DNA of 64,000 nt from Sphingomonas paucimobilis NBRC 13935 (lineage in GTDB: Bacteria; Pseudomonadota; Alphaproteobacteria; Sphingomonadales; Sphingomonadaceae), in NCBI RefSeq assembly GCF_000739895.2, contig NZ_BBJS01000050.1:84761-148760 (forward strand), in the 5' to 3' direction. Under the pieces are notes generated by a model that was not told the DNA's origin, made no database searches, and saw only the letters and a list, made by a program, of their open reading frames with translations. The position numbers and the translations under genes were made by a program. Position 1 is the stretch's first letter; each line of letters starts with the position of its first letter. Shown piece by piece: positions 33,385 to 41,541 of the stretch.

Positions 33385-35295
33385 ATGACCGATTTCTCCC
33401 GCCGCGCCGTCCTCGCCTCCGGGCTCGTCGCATCCGCCACGCCGGCCTTCGCCAAGGTGAAGGCCGGCGCGCCCGCCCCTTATGGCGCGGTCCCCTCGGC
33501 GCGGCAGTGGCGCTGGCATCAGCGCGAGCAGTACGCGTTCGTCCACTTCGCCATGAACACCTTCACCGACAAGGAATGGGGTTATGGCGACGAAGACCCC
33601 AAGATGTTCAACCCGTCCGATTTCAGCGCCGATCAGATCGTCGCGGCGGCCAAGGCGGGGAATCTGAAGGGCATCATCCTGACGGCAAAGCATCATGACG
33701 GCTTCTGCCTGTGGCCAACCAAGCTGACCGAACATTGCATCCGCAACTCGCCATACAAGGACGGCAAGGGCGATATCGTCCGCGAGATGTCGGACGCCTG
33801 CAAGCGCGGCGGCATCGCCTTCGGCATCTACCTTTCGCCCTGGGATCGCAACCATCCGCAATATGGGCGGCCCGCCTATGTGGAATATTTCCGCAAGCAG
33901 GTGGTCGAGCTTTGCACCGGTTACGGCGAACTGTTCGAATTCTGGTTCGACGGGGCGAATGGCGGCGACGGCTATTATGGCGGCGCGCGCGAGACGCGGC
34001 AGATCGATGCGCCTAAATATTATAACTGGCCCTCGATCATCGCCCTGGTCCATCAATATCAGCCCATGGCCTGCACCTTCGATCCGCTGGGCGCGGATAT
34101 TCGCTGGGTGGGCAATGAGGACGGCGTAGCGGGCGATCCCTGCTGGCCGACCATGCCGAACCATCCGTACGTCCAGTCGGAGGGCAATTCGGGCGTACGC
34201 GGCGGCGCGCTGTGGTGGCCGGCCGAGACCAACACCTCGATCCGGCCCGGCTGGTTCTATCATGCCGACGAGGACTCGAAGGTCCGATCGCCGGAGAACC
34301 TCGTCGGCTATTTCGACACCTCGGTCGCGCGGGGCACCAACATGAACCTGAACCTGCCGCCCGACCGGCGCGGCCGCATCCCCGATCAGGATGTGAAGAT
34401 CCTGAAGAGCTTCGGCGACGCGATCCGTGCCAGCTTCGCGACCGACCTCGCGCAAGGCGCGGTGGCCAGCGCCAGCCATGTGCGCGGCAAGGGTTTCGAG
34501 GCGGCGAAGGTGCTGGACGGGAACCGCGACACCTATTGGTCCGCGCCGGACGGCGTGACGACACCCAGCCTGACGCTCGACCTGCCGCCGAACCGCAGTT
34601 TCGACCTGATCCGTATCCGCGAATATCTGCCGCTGGGCGTGCGCGTCACCCGCTTCGCGGTCGACGCCGAGGTGAACGGCCGGTGGCAGCAACTTGCCGA
34701 GCATGAGTGCATCAGCGCACAGCGGATCATCCGGCTGCCCGCCCCCATCACCGCGAAGCGAGTCCGCCTGCGGATCGTCGAGGCGCCCGTCGCCTGCGCG
34801 ATCAGCGAGGTTTCGCTGTTCAAGAGCGTCGCACCGGTCCCCGTCCCCGCGATCGTGTCGAGCGATCCCACGGTGCTGGCCACGACCGATTGGAAGATCG
34901 TCTCGGCCACCGCGCCCGGCGCCGAGAAGCTGCTCGACAATGACGCCAAGACCATCTGGGTCCAGCCGGCGCCGACACCGGGCAAGCCAGCCAGCGTCAC
35001 CGTCGATATGGGCCAGGTCCGCAACGTCGCGGGCTTCAGCCTGACGCCCTCGCGCCAGGTGATGATCGATGCCGCCCCGCCGCGCGGCTATGTCGCGGAG
35101 ACGAGCGTCGACGGCAAGAGCTGGACCCCGGCGGGCTCGGGCGAATTCTCCAACATCGCCTATGCGCTCTCCACCCAGCGCCTGCCTTTCACCAGCGTCC
35201 GGCCGGTCCGCTATCTGCGCCTGACCTTCGCGGAAATGTCCAAGCCTGCGGAAAAGCTGGCGATTGCCGGAATCGGCGGCTTCACCAAGCGCTGA
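33385..35295 (+). CDS. Exported GH29 alpha-L-fucosidase with C-terminal discoidin-like domains
   Basis: A 636-residue enzyme. The Tat-like leader is FSRRAVLASGLVASATPAFA. The GH29 barrel includes YAFVHFAMNTFTDKEWG, IILTAKHHDGFCLWPTK and FEFWFDGANGG, whose Asp is the nucleophile. Two beta-sandwich modules of the F5/8 (discoidin) type follow, at about 370-490 and 500-636, both starting near a VLDGNRDTYW / LLDNDAKTIW motif. Such architecture is common in GH29 subfamily B, which prefers alpha-1,3/1,4-fucose as in Lewis structures or plant core fucose. ATG 33385 was chosen for the leader and an upstream GGAG, although the frame is open earlier. It is the last gene of the operon and is followed by a terminator. 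Confidence 0.9.
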   Translation: MTDFSRRAVLASGLVASATPAFAKVKAGAPAPYGAVPSARQWRWHQREQYAFVHFAMNTFTDKEWGYGDEDPKMFNPSDFSADQIVAAAKAGNLKGIILTAKHHDGFCLWPTKLTEHCIRNSPYKDGKGDIVREMSDACKRGGIAFGIYLSPWDRNHPQYGRPAYVEYFRKQVVELCTGYGELFEFWFDGANGGDGYYGGARETRQIDAPKYYNWPSIIALVHQYQPMACTFDPLGADIRWVGNEDGVAGDPCWPTMPNHPYVQSEGNSGVRGGALWWPAETNTSIRPGWFYHADEDSKVRSPENLVGYFDTSVARGTNMNLNLPPDRRGRIPDQDVKILKSFGDAIRASFATDLAQGAVASASHVRGKGFEAAKVLDGNRDTYWSAPDGVTTPSLTLDLPPNRSFDLIRIREYLPLGVRVTRFAVDAEVNGRWQQLAEHECISAQRIIRLPAPITAKRVRLRIVEAPVACAISEVSLFKSVAPVPVPAIVSSDPTVLATTDWKIVSATAPGAEKLLDNDAKTIWVQPAPTPGKPASVTVDMGQVRNVAGFSLTPSRQVMIDAAPPRGYVAETSVDGKSWTPAGSGEFSNIAYALSTQRLPFTSVRPVRYLRLTFAEMSKPAEKLAIAGIGGFTKR

Positions 35296-35309
35296 TCCCG
35301 CCGCTCTCC

Positions 35310-35360
35310 CCACCCCATCGCGGCAGTAAATACGCCGCGATGGGGTGGTATTTCCCTTTT
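35310..35360 (+). terminator. Rho-independent terminator of the glycosidase operon
   Basis: CCACCCCATCGCGGC and GCCGCGATGGGGTGG form a perfect 15-base-pair stem with a nine-base loop (35310-35348), followed by a T-rich tail TATTTCCCTTTT. It begins 14 bases after the fucosidase stop and marks the end of the five-gene unit. Confidence 0.88.
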
Positions 35361-35398
35361 GTGCGTTGCAGCATGGATCAACACACAGGAGGGATGGT

Positions 35399-36463
35399 AT
35401 GACCGACCGTCACGATCCGACGTCAACACGAAGCCTATCGGCGCGGCGCCCGCGTGTCGCGCTGGCCTTGCAGGGCGGGGGTGCGCACGGCGCCTATGGT
35501 TGGGGTGTCGTCGAACGCCTGCTCGAAGAAGACATCGATCTGGTCGGCGTCAGCGGCGCCAGCGCCGGCGCGATCAACGGTGCCGCCGTGGTATCGGGCT
35601 ATGCCTCCCAGGGCAGCGAGGGCGCGCGGGCGGCGCTAGAAAAGGTCTGGCGCAATGTCGCCGATGCCTCGCCGCTCGCCCCGCTCGATGTCGGCGCGAT
35701 GGGCGGCCCCTTTTTCGAACCCCTGCTGCGGCGGTCGCTCGACATTGCCAAGCTTTCCAGCCGCTATGTCGCGCCCTTCCTGCCCGGCGTGCGCGACATG
35801 AGCGGTTTGCGCCGCGCGGTGGAGACCAGCATCGACCTGGATCTGCTCGCCCGCCAGACCATATTGCCCTTCTACGTCGCGGCGACGCATATCGCCTCCG
35901 GCTCGGCGCGACTGTTCACTGGCGAGGCAGTGACGCTCGATGCGCTGATGGCCTCGGCCTGTCTACCCGAGCTGTTCGCTGCGGTGGAGATCGATGGCGA
36001 GCAGTTCTGGGATGGCGGCTTCACCGCCAATCCCGCGCTGGAGCCACTCTTGTCCAACGCGATCGGCGCGACCGACATGATCATCGTCCAGATCACGCCC
36101 TTTACCGTCGAGGATGTCGGCGATTCGGTGGGCGAGGTGATGCGCCGGGTCAGCGATATCAGCTTCAACGCCTGTCTGCGGCGCGACCTGCGCGCCTTGT
36201 CCGAGATTCAGGATATCGCCCGTGCCGCCCCCTCGCGCGACCCGCGCATGCAGGCGATCGCGCGGGTCAATCTGCACCTGCTGTCGCCACCCGATGAACT
36301 GGCCGGTCCCTCGGGCACGAGCAAGGTCGATACGCGCTGGTCGGTGCTTCAGGATCTGCGCACCATGGGCCGGGCACAGGCCGAACAATGGCTGGCCGCC
36401 CATCGCGACTTTCTGGGCCGCGATTCCTCATTCGAGGGGCTGCCGGAGGATATGCGGGGTTGA
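35399..36463 (+). CDS. Patatin-like phospholipase
   Basis: A 354-residue hydrolase with the patatin catalytic dyad: the oxyanion run LALQGGGAHGAYGWG, the nucleophile in GVSGASAGAING (GASAG) and the Asp in FWDGGFTANP. Such enzymes cleave acyl chains from lipids. No signal peptide is visible, so it is probably cytoplasmic or membrane-peripheral. It resembles the polyhydroxybutyrate-granule or RssA-like bacterial group in size, without a membrane anchor. ATG 35399 is preceded by a strong AGGAGGG. It lies just behind the glycosidase terminator and is likely transcribed independently. Confidence 0.87.
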   Translation: MTDRHDPTSTRSLSARRPRVALALQGGGAHGAYGWGVVERLLEEDIDLVGVSGASAGAINGAAVVSGYASQGSEGARAALEKVWRNVADASPLAPLDVGAMGGPFFEPLLRRSLDIAKLSSRYVAPFLPGVRDMSGLRRAVETSIDLDLLARQTILPFYVAATHIASGSARLFTGEAVTLDALMASACLPELFAAVEIDGEQFWDGGFTANPALEPLLSNAIGATDMIIVQITPFTVEDVGDSVGEVMRRVSDISFNACLRRDLRALSEIQDIARAAPSRDPRMQAIARVNLHLLSPPDELAGPSGTSKVDTRWSVLQDLRTMGRAQAEQWLAAHRDFLGRDSSFEGLPEDMRG

Positions 36464-36568
36464 TCCGCCGATAAGGGCTCCGAACGCGATCGATCGGTAG
36501 GGCGCATCGGAACGCTACGTGATGGCGACGGTTGTGGCTCACTTGATCGCAAGGCAGGAGCCAAGGAC

Positions 36569-37333
36569 ATGGCCAGATTTACCGGCAAGATCATCGTCAT
36601 CACCGGGGCGGCATCGGGTATCGGCGAAGGCGCTGCACGACGCTTCGCCGAAGAGGGCGCGACGCTCGTCCTGGGCGATATGGATGGCGAAGGGCTGAAG
36701 ACGCTGGCCGAACAACTTGCCCCCGCCACCGTCGCGACGCGGGAAACCGATGTGTCCGACATGGCGGCGTGCGAAGCGCTGGTCGCGCTGGCCATCGAGC
36801 GATTCGGGCGGATCGACGTGCTGGTCAGCAATGCCGGGGTCGATCATCTCGGCAAGCTGGATGAGGGAGATTTCTCAGCCTTTACGAAAGTGATCGAGAC
36901 CGATCTTTACGGCGTCGTCCAGATGGCCCGCGCAGCCATCACCCATCTGCGCGCCTCCAAGGGGTGCATCATCAATATGTCGTCGGTCTCGGGACTGGGT
37001 GGCGATTGGAACCACAGCTTCTATTGTGCGGCCAAGGGGGCGGTGACCAACTTCACCCGCGCGCTGGCGATGGACGAGGCGAGGAACGGCGTGCGTGTCA
37101 ACGCGGTGAACCCGTCGCTGACCTACACCCCGTTGACGGAGGGCATGAAGGAACAGCCCGAGCTGATCGCCAAATTCGAGGAGCGCATTCCCATGGGGCG
37201 CGGCGCGCAGCCGGAGGATATTGCCGGTGCCGTCGCCTTTCTGGCGAGCGAGGACGCGCGCTTCATCACAGGCATCAATCTGCCGGTCGATGGCGGCCTC
37301 AGCGCCTCCAACGGACAGCCGCCGCTAAGCTAA
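36569..37333 (+). CDS. Short-chain dehydrogenase/reductase (SDR)
   Basis: A 254-residue classical SDR. The cofactor loop is TGAASGIGEGAARRF, an Asp after beta-strand 2 (LVLGDMDGEGL) suggests NAD(H) preference, and the structural motif is SNAGVDHLG. The catalytic residues are Ser in NMSSVSGLGGDW and the YCAAK tetrad residues Tyr and Lys. The C-terminus GINLPVDGGLSAS is typical. The substrate cannot be told from sequence. GGAG and AAGGA lie upstream of the ATG. It is a single-gene unit between the patatin-like gene and the glycosyltransferase cluster. Confidence 0.88.
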   Translation: MARFTGKIIVITGAASGIGEGAARRFAEEGATLVLGDMDGEGLKTLAEQLAPATVATRETDVSDMAACEALVALAIERFGRIDVLVSNAGVDHLGKLDEGDFSAFTKVIETDLYGVVQMARAAITHLRASKGCIINMSSVSGLGGDWNHSFYCAAKGAVTNFTRALAMDEARNGVRVNAVNPSLTYTPLTEGMKEQPELIAKFEERIPMGRGAQPEDIAGAVAFLASEDARFITGINLPVDGGLSASNGQPPLS

Positions 37334-37463
37334 ATCGGAATAGATGCAGATCAAGATTTGGTGGAGTTATATCATCTGGCACTGCCTGGCTCTCTATTCT
37401 CTCAGGGCCTCGGGAGCCAAATAATAAATCCAACGTTGTCGCTCCATAACGAAAGGGGCGAGA

Positions 37464-39479
37464 TTGTTTATCCTGCATCTGGCGCTTGGCGGTTGCCTGA
37501 AATCACCACCTGTCCATTATGGCATCACCGCCGACACGGGCGGACATATTGCTTATATTCTTGATGCAGCCGCCGCACAGGCCGATAATATTGATACAGA
37601 TCAAGTCTCCGTCGTCACTCGGTTGTTCGAAGGTGACGGTTTGGCACCTGAGCATGCCCTGGTTTCCGAACGGCTTCGGCCCGGTCTGACCATCGATCGG
37701 ATTGCGACCGGCAATCGGCGCTACCTCGAAAAGGATGCACTGGCCGAGGATATGCCGGCCTTTATCGAGGCGTTCTGCGCGCATCTGGCGCGCCTGCCGC
37801 GCTTGCCGGATGTGATCCACGCGCATTTCTCGGACGCCGCCGCCGTCGCGGCGGAGGCGCGGCAACGCTTCGCCATTCCCTTCGTCTATACGCCGCACGC
37901 GCTCGGCATCGACAAAAGGGCGCATCAGGGCCCCTGCCCTGCGCTCGACGCACGGATCGCCGCCGAGGAACGGGCAATTGCGCAGGCCGATGCAATCATC
38001 GTCTCCACCCGTGACGAGGCCGATCGACAGGTCCATGCCTATCGGGCGTCGACCTCCGCGCGCATCCATTGCATCCCGCCGGGCGTGCCGAGCCGTGACG
38101 CCGCATCAATGGCGGACGGGTCGCTGGTCGATCGGCTGGACCAGTGGCTCGATGATCCGGCCAAACCCATCGTGCTCGCGATCGCAAGGCCGGTCGCCAA
38201 GAAGAACCTGATAGGTTTGGCGCGGGCCTATGCCGGATCGCCCGGGCTACAGACGGCGGCCAATCTCGTCATCCTGGCCGGACAGCATGACGGCCCCGGC
38301 TCGGCCGAGGAACGCGGCGTCCTGGCCGAGCTTCAAGCCCTGGCGGCGCAACCCGCCATTCGGGGCCGCATCGCCCTACCGCCCACCCATGACGGGCGCG
38401 ACGTCGCCGCGCTGTATGATCTTGCCGCGCAAGGCGGCGTGTTCGTCAATCCCGCCTTCCACGAACCGTTCGGCCTGACCCTGATCGAGGCGGCGGCGGC
38501 GGGCGTGCCAGTGGTCGCCACGCAAGCCGGCGGCCCCAGCGAGATCGTCGCGGCGCTGTGCCATGGCCTGCTCATCGATCCCCGCGATGACGAGTCCATC
38601 GCCGATGCCTGCCTTGCCATCCTGAACGACCCCGAACGCCATGCCCGGATGAGCGCATCGGGCCGACGCGGCGTCGCGCGCTATGACTGGCAACGCTATG
38701 CGGCGGAGTCGATCGCCCTTTACGCCCGACTGCCGCGCGCACCCTCGCTGCTCGCCAGCGATATCGACCATACGCTGACCGGCTGTCCGGTCGGAGCCCA
38801 TGGCTTTGCCCAGTGGCGGCGGAGCAGCAGCCTGCCCTTCGTGGTCGCGACCGGCCGCTCCTTTGCGATGGCACGGATGATCCTGTCGCAATGGGGCCTG
38901 CCCGAGCCCGACGCCTTCATCACCGATGTCGGCACGCGCATCATGCTGAAGGGGCAACGCGGCTGGTACGAATGCCCGGTCTATGCCACCCGGCTGGACG
39001 AAGGCTGGGACCGCAAGGCGGTGGCCGCGGCGCTCAAGCCCTTGCGACTGCGTCCCCAGCCGCGCGACACCGCTGGTCCGCACAAGCTGAGCTTCTTCGG
39101 CACCGCCGCTGATGCCGAGCAGGTCCGCACCGTCCTTGCCGAGCAAAAGCTGGCGGCGAAGGTCGTCTTCTCGCACGGCCGATTGATCGACGTGCTCGCG
39201 CCCTTGGGCGGCAAGGCGGCGGCGATCGCGGCCTATGCCCGGCGGCTGGATCTGTCGCTGGGCGCCTGCATCGCGGCAGGGGACAGCGGCAACGACGTCG
39301 ACATGCTGGAGGCCTGTGGCCACGCCATCGTCGTCGGCAACGCCAGTGACGAGTTGAACGACCTGACGGTGCGCGAAGGGTTGATGCGCGTGACCGGTCA
39401 TCATGCGCATGGCGTGCTGGAAGGGCTGGAGCGGCTGGGCCTGACCGAACCGGTGCTGGCCCAGGCCAGCGCGGCATGA
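37464..39479 (+). CDS. Sucrose-phosphate synthase/phosphatase-like fusion (GT4 + HAD-IIB)
   Basis: A 671-residue bifunctional-looking protein. Residues 1 to about 430 are a GT4 glycosyltransferase of the sucrose-phosphate-synthase type: TADTGGHIAYILDAAAAQ near residue 24, VIHAHFSDAA, FVYTPHALGIDK, and the donor motif HEPFGLTLIEAAAAGVPVVAT. Residues about 435-670 are a HAD phosphatase of the sucrose-phosphatase type, with motifs SDIDHTLTG, VATGRSFAMA and GDSGNDVDML. Such fusions make a phosphorylated disaccharide and dephosphorylate it. Whether the product is sucrose is not proven. The start is TTG 37464, preceded by AAAGGGG. It leads a six-gene unit and overlaps the next gene by four bases. 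The 130 bases before it are AT-rich and hold no gene. Confidence 0.8.
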   Translation: MFILHLALGGCLKSPPVHYGITADTGGHIAYILDAAAAQADNIDTDQVSVVTRLFEGDGLAPEHALVSERLRPGLTIDRIATGNRRYLEKDALAEDMPAFIEAFCAHLARLPRLPDVIHAHFSDAAAVAAEARQRFAIPFVYTPHALGIDKRAHQGPCPALDARIAAEERAIAQADAIIVSTRDEADRQVHAYRASTSARIHCIPPGVPSRDAASMADGSLVDRLDQWLDDPAKPIVLAIARPVAKKNLIGLARAYAGSPGLQTAANLVILAGQHDGPGSAEERGVLAELQALAAQPAIRGRIALPPTHDGRDVAALYDLAAQGGVFVNPAFHEPFGLTLIEAAAAGVPVVATQAGGPSEIVAALCHGLLIDPRDDESIADACLAILNDPERHARMSASGRRGVARYDWQRYAAESIALYARLPRAPSLLASDIDHTLTGCPVGAHGFAQWRRSSSLPFVVATGRSFAMARMILSQWGLPEPDAFITDVGTRIMLKGQRGWYECPVYATRLDEGWDRKAVAAALKPLRLRPQPRDTAGPHKLSFFGTAADAEQVRTVLAEQKLAAKVVFSHGRLIDVLAPLGGKAAAIAAYARRLDLSLGACIAAGDSGNDVDMLEACGHAIVVGNASDELNDLTVREGLMRVTGHHAHGVLEGLERLGLTEPVLAQASAA

Positions 39480-40630
39480 CCCGTCCCTTCGGCTATTTCG
39501 TCCATCACCAAGGGCGTGGCCATGCCGAACGCTGCGCCGCCATTCTGAACGCGCTGCCGCCAGAGCGGCCGGTGACGATCTTCTGCGCGCGCGATGACAT
39601 CTTCCCGTCCCTGCCGCCCCGTGCGACGATCGTGACCATCCCGTCGCTGTTCGAGCCGACCGGGGCCGAGGCGGGCTCGATGGACGCGATCCCCACCCCC
39701 GACACGCTGCACTGCGCGCCGCTCGGTTGGCCGGGTATTCGCCACGCCATGGCGGTGATCGCGCAGTGGTTCGACGCCGCTGACCCCGCGCTGATGATCT
39801 GCGACGTGTCGGCCGAGATCGCGCAACTGTCCCGCATCTGCTCGGTCCCGCACGTCAAGGTGCTGCAACATGGCGACCGCCACGATGCCGGCCACCGGGC
39901 GGCCTATGACGGCGCGGCCGGCTTGCTGGCGGCGTTCGACGAGAAACTGGCCCAGCCCGAATGGGATGCGGCGATGCGCGCCAAGACCTGCTTTGCCGGG
40001 GGCCTGGGCGTCGACACTCGCGTGCCCGAGCGGGAGCTGGCGCGGCAACGGATCGGTGTTGGGCCGGACGAGGAGATGATCCTGGTCATGGCCGGCGGTG
40101 GTGGCGGCGGCTTTGCCCAGGCGCCGCTCGGCGTCGGCGCCCGCAGTCGGCCGGACGCGCGCTGGATCACGATCGGCCCAGTGCTGCGCGACTGGCACGC
40201 GACCGAGCCCGCCAATATCGAACATCGCGGCTGGGTCGACAATCCGGCCGACCATGTCGCCGCCGCCGACCTGGTCATCGCCTCGACTGGCAACACCACC
40301 TGCCAGCAAATCCTGGCCGCCGCCCGGCCCTGGCTCGCTATCCCTGAGTGGCGTTATTTCGATGAACAGCATCGCAAGGCCGACGCGCTGGCGGCGGCGG
40401 GGGTGGCGTGCGTCCGTCCCCACCTCCCCTCCTCGGCCCAGGCCTGGACCGCTGCTTTGGCCGAAACCCGCAGCAATCATCGCCCGGCCGCGCAGCGCAC
40501 CATGATCGCCGACGCGCCGGCACAACTCGCCGCCGACTGGCTGGAGGAGCTCGCCGCCCGGCTCTGGCCGATCACGATCGATACGCCTGCCGCCACCCCC
40601 TCCCCCGATCCTACCGGAGCCCATTCATGA
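39476..40630 (+). CDS. MurG/MGT-like GT-B glycosyltransferase
   Basis: A 384-residue protein with the N-terminal acceptor signature GYFVHHQGRGHAERCAAIL, recalling the GxGHxxR loop of MurG and macrolide-type transferases. A C-terminal donor-binding half follows (HRGWVDNPADHVAAADLVIASTGNTTCQQILAA, then AIPEWRYFDEQHRKADAL). No signal peptide or membrane segment is present, so it is cytoplasmic or peripheral. It starts inside the stop of the fusion gene (ATGA) and ends in the same way with the next gene. Donor and acceptor are unknown; nucleotide-sugar use is inferred from the fold. Confidence 0.72.
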   Translation: MTRPFGYFVHHQGRGHAERCAAILNALPPERPVTIFCARDDIFPSLPPRATIVTIPSLFEPTGAEAGSMDAIPTPDTLHCAPLGWPGIRHAMAVIAQWFDAADPALMICDVSAEIAQLSRICSVPHVKVLQHGDRHDAGHRAAYDGAAGLLAAFDEKLAQPEWDAAMRAKTCFAGGLGVDTRVPERELARQRIGVGPDEEMILVMAGGGGGGFAQAPLGVGARSRPDARWITIGPVLRDWHATEPANIEHRGWVDNPADHVAAADLVIASTGNTTCQQILAAARPWLAIPEWRYFDEQHRKADALAAAGVACVRPHLPSSAQAWTAALAETRSNHRPAAQRTMIADAPAQLAADWLEELAARLWPITIDTPAATPSPDPTGAHS

Positions 40631-41541
40631 TTTCGGTCGTCACGCTTGCCGGGGGCCGCCCCGAACACCTCCGCAACGTCGTTCTCGGTCTGACCCGCCA
40701 AAGCCTCATGCCCGCCGAACTGATCGTCGCGGTGATCCAGGATCAGCCCTATGATCTGCCCGACGCCCCCTTCCCCATCCGGCAGATGATGATCGAGGGC
40801 CCCCGCCTGCCGCTGGCCGCCGCGCGCAATGCGGCGGCACGCGCGGCGATCGGCGACAAGCTCGTCTTTCTCGACATGGACTGTATCCCGACGCCCGAGC
40901 TGCTCGCCGATTACGACCGCTATCTGGATGAGATGGACGCGCTGCTGATGGGGGAGGTCATGTACCTGCCCGGCGGCGCGACGCAGGGCGATTGGTCGAC
41001 CGACGCATTCGCCGCCATCGCCGTGCGCCATTCGGACCGGCGCGGACCGCCGCCGCAGGGGATAGAGGTGTGCGAGGATTATCGCTGCTTCTGGTCGCTC
41101 AACTTCGCCATGCGTCGCGCGACCTTCCTTGCGACCGGCGGCTTTGATGAACGCTATGCCGGTTATGGCGGCGAAGACACCGATTTCGGCAAGGTCGTCG
41201 ACAAGGCCGGCGTCCCGATCGCCTGGATCAAGGGCGGTCTCGCCTATCATCAATATCATCCCCATCACATGCCGCCGGTCCATCATCTGGAAAGCGTGGT
41301 CCGCAATGCGGAAGCGTTCGAGGCCAAATGGGGCTATCGTACCATGGGCCATTGGCTGCACGCCTTCCGCCTGATGGGCCTGATCGACGACACACCCGGC
41401 CTGCCCATCCGCATCCTGCGCGCGCCCGATGCGGATGACCTGACCCTTACCGGCCAGCAGAGCCATCAGCCCTATGCGAATACCGCCAGCGTCATCCGCC
41501 TGCTTGAGGAGCGGGCCGCGTCCGGCCGGGCGGCGGCATGA
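40627..41541 (+). CDS. Glycosyltransferase family 2, galactosyltransferase-type C-terminus
   Basis: A 304-residue GT-A enzyme. MISVVTLAGGRPEHLRNVVLGL opens the nucleotide-binding half, and FLDMDCIP contains the metal-binding DxD. The C-terminal block GGFDERYAGYGGEDTDFGKVV is the signature of the animal-type galactosyltransferase/chondroitin-polymerase group. The frame is open further upstream, but ATG 40627 overlaps the previous stop (ATGA) and starts exactly at the fold's first strand. Its end overlaps the following GT4 gene. Substrates are unknown. Confidence 0.82.
   Translation: MISVVTLAGGRPEHLRNVVLGLTRQSLMPAELIVAVIQDQPYDLPDAPFPIRQMMIEGPRLPLAAARNAAARAAIGDKLVFLDMDCIPTPELLADYDRYLDEMDALLMGEVMYLPGGATQGDWSTDAFAAIAVRHSDRRGPPPQGIEVCEDYRCFWSLNFAMRRATFLATGGFDERYAGYGGEDTDFGKVVDKAGVPIAWIKGGLAYHQYHPHHMPPVHHLESVVRNAEAFEAKWGYRTMGHWLHAFRLMGLIDDTPGLPIRILRAPDADDLTLTGQQSHQPYANTASVIRLLEERAASGRAAA

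Noticed and set aside
35359..36297. Alternative plus-strand frame overlapping the patatin-like gene
   Set aside because: Arginine-rich translation with no motif; the adjacent frame contains GASAG and DGG with a strong AGGAGGG start.
37334..37463. AT-rich gap before the glycan cluster as a possible attachment site or island boundary
   Set aside because: No tRNA, integrase, direct repeat or transposase is near; AT richness alone fits an ordinary promoter region.
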